Shown: positions 32,230-38,323 of the stretch, piece after piece
How the letters are laid out: each line of letters starts with the position of its first letter
Position numbering within the stretch: position 1 is the first letter of the stretch
Source: CAJGCS01 sp045589955
GTDB lineage: Bacteria; Bacillota_I; Bacilli_A; ML615J-28; CAG-313
DNA: 42,015 nucleotides
Direction of reading: 5' to 3'
Assembly: GCA_045589955.1 (NCBI GenBank)
Contig: JAZNQD010000063.1
Coordinates: 1 to 42,015 of the forward strand
The notes under the pieces: generated by a model
Told to the model about the DNA's origin: nothing
Databases searched by the model: none
Seen by the model: the letters and a program-made list of their open reading frames with translations, nothing else
Program-made: the position numbers and the translations under genes

Positions 32230-33483
32230 TTAAAATACCCAAGACCCTTTTCCTACGAACTTCCTCATCATACTTGCTGCACTATCAGGGCTATCATCAT
32301 GCTCTGCGTCTTCTGTATAATCTAGTATTTCGTTCATGTATTCTGGATCTGTGTCTTCTAACCATTTTATATTAGTCCAATATTTCCTTAAATACGTTGA
32401 TATTTTAATGAATTTATTTGTACTTTCTTGATATTCTTCTGCTTTTCTGCCCTTTTTCCTTAACTCTTTTGCTACGTAACCTTTATCTGCATTCTTTTCA
32501 CATAAAATACTTCCTGCTCTATATTTATCAACTAATAACAATATTTCATTCATGCAATCATCAACATGTTTGTTCCACCTCTTGCCAAAGAAAATAAAGT
32601 CATTCCCTATTTTCTTCGCTATTGTTAAGGCTGTACCGTCTGCTCCTCCATAGCTTGCGTCTATATGAGCTAATCCGTTATATATTAAGCTTTCATTGTC
32701 TGTAAATATTGGATTACTAAATAACGCTTCTTCATCTGCAATGTGTTTTAATTCATAGTTTGCGGAAAATAGAGAAGGTGTCATTGACTGTCTTATTTCT
32801 TCTAGCTTCTTTCTATCAATTAAACCAGTAGTATAACAGTCATACACATGCTTATTTGGCATGTTTGTTATACAATCCTCTTTATGCCACGGAGTACCTG
32901 TATTTAATATTCTACCGCTTCTATTCTTAATGTTTTGTAATTCCATATAAGAGGTTTTAGTTAAATCTCTTTTAGCTTTACTTATTCTATCTTGTATATT
33001 AACAATATCATCTGTAATAACTAGATCAGCATGTTTACCTGTGATAGATGTATTAATACCTAACCCTAATAATTGACTTGAACCTCTTGAACTTGTCATT
33101 AAATTAGTTGTTATATTAAATGTACTATCTTCTATTAGTTTTAACTCTGTTCCATATATCTTATATACTAAATGCTTGTATAAATTGCTGTTTAGTATCT
33201 TACTTACTTGATTAATAACTTCTTTAACGTCTGTATCTGTTTTTCTTAAAAATATAATATTCCTATTTGGAAATATAATAGTATGATTTGAAATAGCTAG
33301 TGTTAAGCACGTTGTTTTATAGCTTCCTCTGTGGGCTAGTAATGTTTCATCTTTTTCTGCAAACATCATCATTTTAAGCCAGTCGTTGTGTATATCTGTT
33401 AAGTCATTAAATCCTAACCAATGTCCCAACTTTACAGGTTCTTCGCATATTAAATCTAAATATTTCTTTGCTTCTTCATTCAT
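32230..33483 (-). CDS. terL: Terminase large subunit
   Basis: 417 residues. N-terminal ATPase with Walker A-like HRGSYKTT at 51-58 and Walker B LVITDD at 154-159, motif III-like ILNTGTPWH near 192-200. The C-terminal RNaseH-like nuclease has AHIDASYGGADG (D275), SILCEKNADKG and the terminal EDAEHDDSPDS cluster. It translocates DNA into proheads and cuts it. It is directly downstream of terS with a four-base gap. Confidence 0.93.
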   Translation of the reverse strand: MNEEAKKYLDLICEEPVKLGHWLGFNDLTDIHNDWLKMMMFAEKDETLLAHRGSYKTTCLTLAISNHTIIFPNRNIIFLRKTDTDVKEVINQVSKILNSNLYKHLVYKIYGTELKLIEDSTFNITTNLMTSSRGSSQLLGLGINTSITGKHADLVITDDIVNIQDRISKAKRDLTKTSYMELQNIKNRSGRILNTGTPWHKEDCITNMPNKHVYDCYTTGLIDRKKLEEIRQSMTPSLFSANYELKHIADEEALFSNPIFTDNESLIYNGLAHIDASYGGADGTALTIAKKIGNDFIFFGKRWNKHVDDCMNEILLLVDKYRAGSILCEKNADKGYVAKELRKKGRKAEEYQESTNKFIKISTYLRKYWTNIKWLEDTDPEYMNEILDYTEDAEHDDSPDSAASMMRKFVGKGSWVF

Positions 33484-33487
33484 AGCA

Positions 33488-33823
33488 TTACTTCTTTGTT
33501 TTATTTTTTATATATTTATCTATTTCTTGTGTTGTTTCATCAACTGGCATTGATATTTCTACTTTTTCAGATACCTTCTGACCTAATGTGTCCCTTATTA
33601 CTTCATAAGCCTTTACGTTACCCTTATTAGCTTCTCTGATTAATGCAGCCGTTATATTTACATACTCATTATCTGTATCTGTGCCTTTTGATAAAGCTTC
33701 TTCCAATAAGTCTTTTAACATTTTCTTTTCTTTTTTTGCCTTTGCACTTGCAATACCACCCTTTTTGCCAATTTCTCGTGCTTGTTCCGTGGTAAGTTTA
33801 CGTAAATTCTGTTTGTTTGCCAT
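33488..33823 (-). CDS. terS: Terminase small subunit
   Basis: 111 residues: a basic N-terminus with TTEQAREIGKKGGIASAKAK then KKEKKMLKDLLEEALSKGTD, and a helical C-terminal domain. This is the small DNA-recognition subunit type often found before large terminases in Clostridia and Bacilli phages. It recognises the packaging site. Position just before terL supports the call. Confidence 0.8.
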   Translation of the reverse strand: MANKQNLRKLTTEQAREIGKKGGIASAKAKKEKKMLKDLLEEALSKGTDTDNEYVNITAALIREANKGNVKAYEVIRDTLGQKVSEKVEISMPVDETTQEIDKYIKNKTKK

Positions 33824-33848
33824 TGTGGTATCACCTCTTTCAATATAA

Positions 33849-33870
33849 TAAAAAAAGAGCTTATTAGCTC
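33849..33870 (-). terminator. Terminator before terS
   Basis: GAGCT/AGCTC hairpin with a four-base loop followed by seven Ts on the minus strand, between the Cys-rich small gene and terS. Confidence 0.6.
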
Positions 33871-33879
33871 CCTTGTTTT

Positions 33880-34084
33880 CTATATATTTAAACTCATTAA
33901 TGGTTCTAATTGTACCGCTGTGCGATTTAAAGGTTTTTTATATCCTTGAAAATTCCCTTTTGATTTATAGTAGCAACATCTTATTATGGTTATATCTTTG
34001 TTGTTAGTTACTTCTATTCCGTTTCTTACATTCAGCTATGCAATTACAACATATTTCTTTTGTAAATTCTTCGTAGAGATCCAT
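33880..34084 (-). CDS. Pre-terminase Cys-rich protein needing a +1 shift at CGG
   Basis: It starts at ATG 34084 (MDLYEEFTKEICCNCIAECK) behind GAGGTG. After 21 codons CGG at 34021-34019 breaks the frame and a stop follows four codons later. Skipping C34021 gives KK-GIEVTNNKDITIIRCCYY and continues to 33880, total 67 residues, ending KPLNRTAVQLEPLM. Proteins with the pattern C-C-x-C near the start, GI followed by beta strands, RCxxY and GYxKPLxRTAxQ are found near terminase genes of Firmicutes phages, so the restored frame matches a real family. It is probably a zinc-binding packaging or late regulatory factor. Confidence 0.82.
34019..34021 (-). other. CGG +1 recoding site 5 (AAA CGG A)
   Basis: In-frame CGG in the pre-terminase gene. 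Skipping the C gives Lys-Gly-Ile and 45 more family-like codons; unshifted reading stops at once (RNRSN). Confidence 0.85.
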
Positions 34085-34127
34085 AGCAGCACCTCTTTTT
34101 TATAAATACTATGTAAGATATATTTAT

Positions 34128-34262
34128 GTGCGGTTCTTTATAGTCCCACCGCGAAAGACACTCCAAGCTTACTTTTTCGCCCTGTTGGGTATTCTACATT
34201 TTGTAAAATATTATCCCCCAGTAGTTACCTTAGGATAGCTCTACTTATTCCCCCTGGCATAG
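34128..34262. other. Structured, GC-richer segment; candidate packaging (cos/pac) site or leader RNA
   Basis: A non-coding block upstream of the terminase genes, richer in G and C than its surroundings. Pairings include GCGAAA/TTTCGC inside CCCA/TGGG, an alternative GCGGT/ACCGC that competes for the same bases, and AGTAG/CTACT around a small hairpin. Two similar C-runs (TTATCCCCCAG and TTATTCCCCCTGG) recur about 40 bp apart. Location and composition fit a terminase recognition site or a structured leader. The exact role cannot be settled by eye. Confidence 0.45.
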
Positions 34263-34290
34263 AATTATATATATCCTACATACTGTTTAT

Positions 34291-34350
34291 AAATAAAAAA
34301 GCATACTATAAAACCCCAACGCACCTTTGGAATTTTATTAATATGCTTTT
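34291..34350 (-). terminator. Strong long-stem terminator upstream of the late operon
   Basis: On the minus strand AAAAGCATA pairs with TATGCTTTT, extended inward by ATAAAA/TTTTAT and CC/GG, followed by TTTTTTATTT. It lies downstream of a promoter-like element (34402-34431) and upstream of the packaging region, so late transcription may need antitermination. Confidence 0.75.
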
Positions 34351-34401
34351 CACTCATTATTTAGGAAGTGATATGTTGAACTTTTATCAAACTCCATTAT
34401 A

Positions 34402-34431
34402 GTTATATCATATTTTAAAATTACATTTCAA
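34402..34431 (-). promoter_or_regulatory. Possible late promoter
   Basis: A -35 TTGAAA (34431-34426) and -10 TATAAC (34407-34402) with an 18-base spacer on the minus strand, facing the terminase region. A TATAAT just downstream gives an alternative -10. It is a moderate match in an A/T-rich gap. Confidence 0.4.
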
Positions 34432-34458
34432 CGCATTTTAGCGCACTTTTTCATTTTT

Positions 34459-34674
34459 TTACTCTATATAATATCCTGCTACGTTTCTTGTTTTTATTTC
34501 AACTTCACCTTTTAACTTTTTCCTTAATCTTTTAATGTAGGCGTGTGGGTTCTTTTCGAACTTAACAACTTTACCCTTATTTGCTATTAATGCTTTTAGT
34601 ATTTCATTCTCTGCACAACTTAATTTTATATATCCATCTTTAGTTGCAAATATTCGATTTTCTTCATCGTGCAT
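34459..34674 (-). CDS. Small winged-helix (OmpR-type) DNA-binding protein
   Basis: 71 residues with the C-terminal effector-domain pattern of response regulators but no receiver: KLSCAENEILKALIANKGKV, then PHAYIKRLRKKLKGEVEIKT and RNVAGYYIE. It is the last gene before the packaging region, so it is a candidate activator of late transcription. Confidence 0.75.
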   Translation of the reverse strand: MHDEENRIFATKDGYIKLSCAENEILKALIANKGKVVKFEKNPHAYIKRLRKKLKGEVEIKTRNVAGYYIE

Positions 34675-34976
34675 TAGATCACTTCTTTCTCTATCCTCTC
34701 TATCTGCCTGTTTACCTTGTATTCTATCTGTTTGTTTATCTGTTCATCTGTAATGTTGTAGTATTCTTTGAATTGATTAAGCATTACCATACAATCTGCT
34801 ATTTCTTCTGCGATATCTTTTTTATAACTTTCTTCAATTACACTGATAGTTTTTACATTGTCGAATGTTTCCATTAGTGTAATAGCTTCCTGTAATTCAA
34901 ATACTTCTTCTGCAAATTGTCTTTGTTGTGCGTTTATTCCATAATGGTTTATTATGGTTTTAAATTTGTCTTTCAT
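34674..34976 (-). CDS. MazG-like nucleotide pyrophosphohydrolase
   Basis: 100 residues. FAEEVFELQEAITLMETFDN followed by KDIAEEIADCMVMLNQFKEY matches the EExxE...EExxD metal-binding helices of the MazG/all-alpha NTP-PPase fold. Phage versions hydrolyse nucleotides or alarmones and may keep the host from entering starvation. The stop shares one base with the next start. Confidence 0.78.
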   Translation of the reverse strand: MKDKFKTIINHYGINAQQRQFAEEVFELQEAITLMETFDNVKTISVIEESYKKDIAEEIADCMVMLNQFKEYYNITDEQINKQIEYKVNRQIERIEKEVI

Positions 34977-34997
34977 TTGTTGTCCTCCTCCTCCTTT

Positions 34998-35156
34998 TTA
35001 CTTTTTTTCTGTTTTAACGTGGCAATTAGTCCAAAATAGTGCTGAAAATAAACTTATCCACCATTTTCCAAATGCTATTGCCAAGATTATAAAACCCAAT
35101 ACTATTAACGTATTTTTTATTGCAACAATTAAATATAGTTTTAGTTTCTCACCCAT
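34998..35156 (-). CDS. Small single-span membrane protein
   Basis: 52 residues from ATG 35156 behind AAAGGAGGG. One long hydrophobic helix (YLIVAIKNTLIVLGFIILAI) then KWWISLFSALFW and a short basic tail. It overlaps the preceding gene by 16 bases. Function unknown; it may alter the host membrane. Confidence 0.6.
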   Translation of the reverse strand: MGEKLKLYLIVAIKNTLIVLGFIILAIAFGKWWISLFSALFWTNCHVKTEKK

Positions 35157-35365
35157 TTGTATCCCTCCTTTACAATTCCATTTTCCTTTTCAAAACATCT
35201 GCACCCTTCTTTACTCTCGCATTTTTCTCTTGGGTATGGATAATCTCCTAAATCTGGGCTTTTATCGAAACAACATACATCATTTATCCTCCACCTGCAT
35301 ACTTCCATACTTTCTATTTCTTCTAAATATGTTCCGTCTGGGTTTCTTGTTAAAAATCTACTCAT
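35141..35365 (-). CDS. Small Cys-rich phage protein
   Basis: 74 residues with seven cysteines (VCRWRINDVCCFDKSPDLGD then CESKEGCRCFEKENGI), probably metal-binding. Similar small Cys-rich proteins are frequent in the middle regions of Clostridia phages. It overlaps neighbours on both sides by a few bases. Confidence 0.6.
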   Translation of the reverse strand: MSRFLTRNPDGTYLEEIESMEVCRWRINDVCCFDKSPDLGDYPYPREKCESKEGCRCFEKENGIVKEGYKWVRN

Positions 35366-35737
35366 ATATTCTCCTTTATTTTTCTATCTAGTTGCTTTAC
35401 TGCTTGAATTAATTGATTTATCTTTTCTTTATTTATTTGTAAGCAACTTTCTATAAACAATTTCCCATAATGTTTATCTTCTGGAATGTCTGAAACATCA
35501 CTTTTTATTTCTTCAATAGCTTGTATCTCTATATCTTGTTGTTCTTCTATTATTTCTACTTCATCATTTAAACAATTTATTATTTCTTCAATTCTTCCGA
35601 ACCATTCAAAAAATTCTACACCACACACATTCTCATATTCTCCATCTTTTAAAATCCATTTATGAGTATGATATATAATTGTCTTTGGTAGCTCTTCTCC
35701 GTTTTGCTTTCTTATTTAATAAATCAATTACTCTCAT
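35362..35737 (-). CDS. Small phage protein needing a +1 shift at CGG
   Basis: It starts at ATG 35737 (MRVIDLLNKKAK) behind AAGGTG. CGG at 35701-35699 breaks the frame after 12 codons. Skipping C35701 gives GEELPKTIIYHTHKWILKDG and runs on to 35362 (124 residues in all) with a C-terminal acidic part (CLNDEVEIIEEQQDIEIQAI) and a helical tail. The pattern xVIDLLNKxAxGEExPKxIxY, with LNDEVEIIEE later, is a familiar small-protein family of Firmicutes phages, in which the Gly lies where the CGG now is. Unshifted reading stops after 13 more codons. Confidence 0.85.
35699..35701 (-). other. CGG +1 recoding site 6 (AAA CGG A)
   Basis: In-frame CGG. Skipping the C gives Lys-Gly-Glu-Glu and connects the N-terminal LLNK motif to the rest of the 124-residue protein. 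Confidence 0.85.
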
Positions 35738-35936
35738 CTTTTACACCTTCTTTCTCTATAAAACATTTTATTTTAATACATTCATCTTTTCTGCCTAAGT
35801 AATATTTTAATTCTCTTCTTTCTTTTTCAGACAAACATCTTTTTTCTTTCTCTTTTAATTCCGTTATTTCTATTATTTTTCTTTCATAACAACGTGTTTG
35901 TTTATCAATAAAATTTAGTATCCTTTCTATATTCAC
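35724..35936 (-). CDS. Small charged phage protein
   Basis: 70 residues, helical and highly charged (ERKIIEITELKEKEKRCLSE, ECIKIKCFIEKEGVKDESN). It overlaps the next gene start by 14 bases. The C-terminal GVKDES repeats in the protein encoded at 36110-36412, suggesting local duplication of gene junctions. Function unknown. Confidence 0.5.
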   Translation of the reverse strand: MNIERILNFIDKQTRCYERKIIEITELKEKEKRCLSEKERRELKYYLGRKDECIKIKCFIEKEGVKDESN

Positions 35937-35937
35937 C

Positions 35938-36123
35938 CTATATACACTCCTCTCTATGTGCTATATAAATTACTGGGTCATCTTCTAATGTATTTTCTAT
36001 TTCATTAATTTCATCTAGCCCTGTCTTTGTTCCGTCTATATCTTCCATATATAACATACATTCTTTATCTCCCCATTTTTCTTTTAGTTCTGTTAATCTA
36101 TTTATTACTTCACTTACTTTCAT
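35938..36123 (-). CDS. Small phage protein
   Basis: 61 residues (KVSEVINRLTELKEKWGDKE, CMLYMEDIDGTKTGLDEINE, IYIAHREECI). The pattern resembles small uncharacterised phage proteins that begin with a helix and continue as a beta hairpin. No function can be given. It overlaps the upstream gene by 14 bases. Confidence 0.55.
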   Translation of the reverse strand: MKVSEVINRLTELKEKWGDKECMLYMEDIDGTKTGLDEINEIENTLEDDPVIYIAHREECI

Positions 36124-36412
36124 CTTTTACACCTTCCTTCCTGTTTTCTATTTCCATATCTATTAATTGATTTATTCTTTCTCGTTGCTTATTTATCGCT
36201 TCATCTATTACTACTTCCATTGTATATTTTGATATATCTATTCTTGTCTTTTCTTTGCCTAAAAATGGTTCTGAATATCCATACCAATGTTTTGTTTTTA
36301 TAATAAATCTAATATCTTCCGTTTCAGAAGTTTGTACTCTTTTCTTTAATTCTTCTAATTCATTTATACAGCATTGATATAGAGCTATTGAATTACTTAT
36401 TTTATCTTCCAT
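36110..36412 (-). CDS. Small phage protein
   Basis: 100 residues. Helical N-terminus (NSIALYQCCINELEELKKRV), a central strand region (YGYSEPFLGKEKTRIDISKY) and a C-terminal helix (ERINQLIDMEIENRKEGVKD). It has a good GGAGGGTGTT ribosome site. Function unknown. Confidence 0.55.
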   Translation of the reverse strand: MEDKISNSIALYQCCINELEELKKRVQTSETEDIRFIIKTKHWYGYSEPFLGKEKTRIDISKYTMEVVIDEAINKQRERINQLIDMEIENRKEGVKDESK

Positions 36413-36442
36413 AACACCCTCCTTATTTGATTTTAATTTCCT

Positions 36443-36561
36443 AACACCTTGCCAACGTCGGCAAAGTGTTTTATTTTACTGTGTTTGCTTATTTGCACTA
36501 TATTTCAAAATTACAGTGCATTTTATATATTTTTCTGTGTAATTTGCACTGTTTTAGTGCA
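36443..36561. promoter_or_regulatory. Intergenic block with TGCACT dyads and a hairpin
   Basis: Between genes at 36412 and 36606. TGCACT-N5-AGTGCA at 36545-36561 is a perfect dyad, and a second pair TGCACT...AGTGCA lies at 36494-36520 with a 15-bp spacer. A hairpin AACAC-TTGCC/GGCAA-GTGTT (36443-36470) follows; its T-run lies on the plus strand, so it would stop plus-strand transcription, which has no visible source here. The block looks like an operator array or a replication/recombination site. Confidence 0.45.
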
Positions 36562-36605
36562 TACCCGAACTTTCTTCCTGCTTTTATTTAATACCAGAAG
36601 ATTTT

Positions 36606-36788
36606 TTAGTTTTGTTCTGATTTTCTCTTAAAATTATCACATTTCCTTACTATATCTACGTGCATTTCTAATATTAATTTATCACTCTTATTGCAATAAG
36701 CGACTTTATTATCTAATAGTTCAAAGTGTTCACAATTAATGCATCTTGCTTCATTTCTTGTTTTTAAAACTTTATCTTTCAAAGACAT
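36606..36788 (-). CDS. Small Cys-containing phage protein
   Basis: 60 residues with C-x2-C-x13-C-type spacing (ARCINCEHFELLDNKVAYCN) and a later Cys (IVRKCDNFKRKSEQN), the pattern of a small zinc-binding protein seen in phages. It is the last of a run of tiny genes before the TGCACT block. Confidence 0.6.
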   Translation of the reverse strand: MSLKDKVLKTRNEARCINCEHFELLDNKVAYCNKSDKLILEMHVDIVRKCDNFKRKSEQN

Positions 36789-36789
36789 A

Positions 36790-37230
36790 CTATTTCCCTT
36801 CTACTTTCTTTGTAAAATAATCTATTATGCATTCCTCACAATTTGTATATAAATCATCTGCTGTACAATGATTTATGTTTTTGCATATATCTTCATCTAT
36901 ATCTAAGCCTGCTATAAACGTTGCCATTTCATCTATTATCTTATCTTTCTTTGCTAATAAATTATCTTGCTCAATTAGTTCTAACACATTTTCCCTATTG
37001 CTTTCTATTTCTCTTTCTAAGCCTTTTTTATAAAAATCTATGTATTTATCTTTCTTTTCTAGTTCTGATAAAACTGCTTCGTAAGCTTCTTGAAGCAACT
37101 CATCAACATAATGAATTTTATTATCATTTGCTAATATATGTTTAGCTTCTTCAATAGTTAGTCCTATAGCCTCATTAGTTGAGTACAACCAATCATTGTA
37201 TTTTTCTTCTATGCTATCTTCTATATCCAT
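36790..37230 (-). CDS. Coiled-coil phage protein with Cys-rich end
   Basis: 146 residues. Acidic helical N-terminus, a coiled-coil middle (YEAVLSELEKKDKYIDFYKK, VLELIEQDNLLAKKDKIIDE) and a Cys-rich C-terminus (DICKNINHCTADDLYTNCEE). This layout is shared with the protein at 37575-38040, so they may be paralogues. Function unknown. Confidence 0.55.
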   Translation of the reverse strand: MDIEDSIEEKYNDWLYSTNEAIGLTIEEAKHILANDNKIHYVDELLQEAYEAVLSELEKKDKYIDFYKKGLEREIESNRENVLELIEQDNLLAKKDKIIDEMATFIAGLDIDEDICKNINHCTADDLYTNCEECIIDYFTKKVEGK

Positions 37231-37245
37231 ATTTATATTAACCTC

Positions 37246-37398
37246 CTAACTTTTTAAATCTTCTAATATATCTCCTAATGTTGAAACATCTAGCATATCT
37301 AAAAACAAAATCATATCATCGAATAGTAATTGATTATCCCCTTTTTCAATTCTTATGTTTGCATATTCTTTTAATATTGCTTCTTTTAATTTATCCAT
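37246..37398 (-). CDS. Tiny acidic helical protein
   Basis: 50 residues from ATG 37398 (MDKLKEAILKEYANIRIEKG, then LFLDMLDVSTLGDILEDLKS). It starts one base after the stop of the preceding gene (TAAGATG). Function unknown. Confidence 0.55.
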   Translation of the reverse strand: MDKLKEAILKEYANIRIEKGDNQLLFDDMILFLDMLDVSTLGDILEDLKS

Positions 37399-37399
37399 C

Positions 37400-37573
37400 T
37401 TACTTCTCAGCTCCTAACTTTCTACCACACTCAGGACAAAATTTTAAATCAAATGCTTTTGTATTTATTGTACCTGTATTGTCCCTATTCCTTATTACTA
37501 GTTTGCATTTCATTTCTTTTGATTTATTAACGTTCTGCTTCCAAAACTCTATTTCTTCACAACATTTACACAT
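37400..37573 (-). CDS. Small zinc-ribbon protein
   Basis: 57 residues: an N-terminal CKCC, a beta segment (EMKCKLVIRNRDNTGTINTK), then FCPECGRKLGAEK, the C-terminal CPxCGRKL knuckle of many phage zinc-ribbon proteins. The two Cys pairs would bind zinc. The start lies one base after the shifted stop of the upstream gene, using its AGGAGAGGAG end as ribosome site. Confidence 0.75.
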   Translation of the reverse strand: MCKCCEEIEFWKQNVNKSKEMKCKLVIRNRDNTGTINTKAFDLKFCPECGRKLGAEK

Positions 37574-37574
37574 C

Positions 37575-38040
37575 TTATTTCTCCTCTCCTCCGTAGTAGT
37601 TCTTGTAAAACTTCTTTTAGAAGAACTATCATATCTGTTAATTGTCTTTTTTCTTCATTATCTTCTTCATCATAGTTATTACACTCTTCCATTTCTTCAA
37701 ATAATTCTTCTATTGTTTCTTCTATCTTTTCTTTTACTAAAGATTTTGGGACACTGTTTTGTTCAATAGACATTTTTTCTGCAATAAATCCAGCTTCTCT
37801 GTTTACATACATTTCATTTAATTTGCTGTTCTCTTCTTCCAATTCTTTATTCTTATTACATACTTCTTTATATAAATCATCATTTTTTAATGCTGCTGCT
37901 TTTAAGTTATTATTATCTTCTACTAGTTTTTCTATCGCTTGTACTTCGCTCCAACATATATCACAGGTTATACAAGCATTTGATTTACATTGTTTACATC
38001 TTTCTATTAGATTTTCTATTCGTTTTTTATCTTCTTCCAT
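37575..38040 (-). CDS. Coiled-coil phage protein, probable +1 shift at CGG near its end
   Basis: It starts at ATG 38040 (MEEDKKRIENLIERCKQCKS) behind GGAGAAG; an upstream Met at 38058 has no better site. A Cys cluster (CKQCKSNACITCDICW) is followed by coiled coil (NLKAAALKNDDLYKEVCNKN). CGG occurs at 37593-37591. Read as Arg the protein ends RRRGEIRCVNVVKK at 37549, overlapping the next gene by 25 bases. With the C skipped it ends LLGGEEK at 37575, leaving TAA-G-ATG with the next start, the same junction as the next gene pair. The shifted end (154 residues) is more natural, but this is the weakest of the nine sites. Confidence 0.6.
37591..37593 (-). other. CGG +1 recoding site 7 (CTA CGG A), weakest
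   Basis: In-frame CGG six codons before the shifted stop. Both readings end soon after, so the evidence is gene spacing and the Gly-Gly-Glu-Glu ending only. Confidence 0.5.
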
Positions 38041-38042
38041 AG

Positions 38043-38321
38043 TTACTTCTCCTTCCAATATTTATCCATATTATCCCAATACTTCTTTAACTCTCTTTTT
38101 ATTGTATAAGTATCATTGTCTATGTTTTTCATTATAATCTTCTTAAAATTCCTTTTTGTTTCTAATGCCAATTCGTGATTTGTTGGGGTTAAAGCATACA
38201 TTAATTTTTCTTCTAATTTATCTATATATTCCAAAACATTATCTATTGCTATATGTTTTCTAGTACCTAATACATTGCCTATTCTATTCAAATGTTGTAA
38301 TTCTTCTATATCTTCTTCCAA
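38043..38321 (-). CDS. Small phage protein, TTG start
   Basis: 92 residues. TTG 38321 is chosen because GGAGG lies seven bases upstream and it follows two bases after the shifted YopX stop. The frame is open further upstream, but that part is the YopX C-terminus read through CGG as Arg. Helical: LEEDIEELQHLNRIGNVLGT, EYIDKLEEKLMYALTPTNHE, then basic helices. Function unknown. Confidence 0.65.
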   Translation of the reverse strand: MEEDIEELQHLNRIGNVLGTRKHIAIDNVLEYIDKLEEKLMYALTPTNHELALETKRNFKKIIMKNIDNDTYTIKRELKKYWDNMDKYWKEK

Positions 38322-38323
38322 CT

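Noticed and set aside
34220..34240. Similarity of TACCTTAGGA to the conserved 23S rRNA/I-CeuI-type site
   Set aside because: Only about ten bases match; the rest of the rRNA motif is absent, so this is chance.
34265..34357. A 30-codon ORF starting ATG 34357 (MSEKHINKIPKVRWG)
   Set aside because: It runs through the long terminator stem, has no ribosome site and no family likeness; its open frame is best explained by the hairpin sequence.
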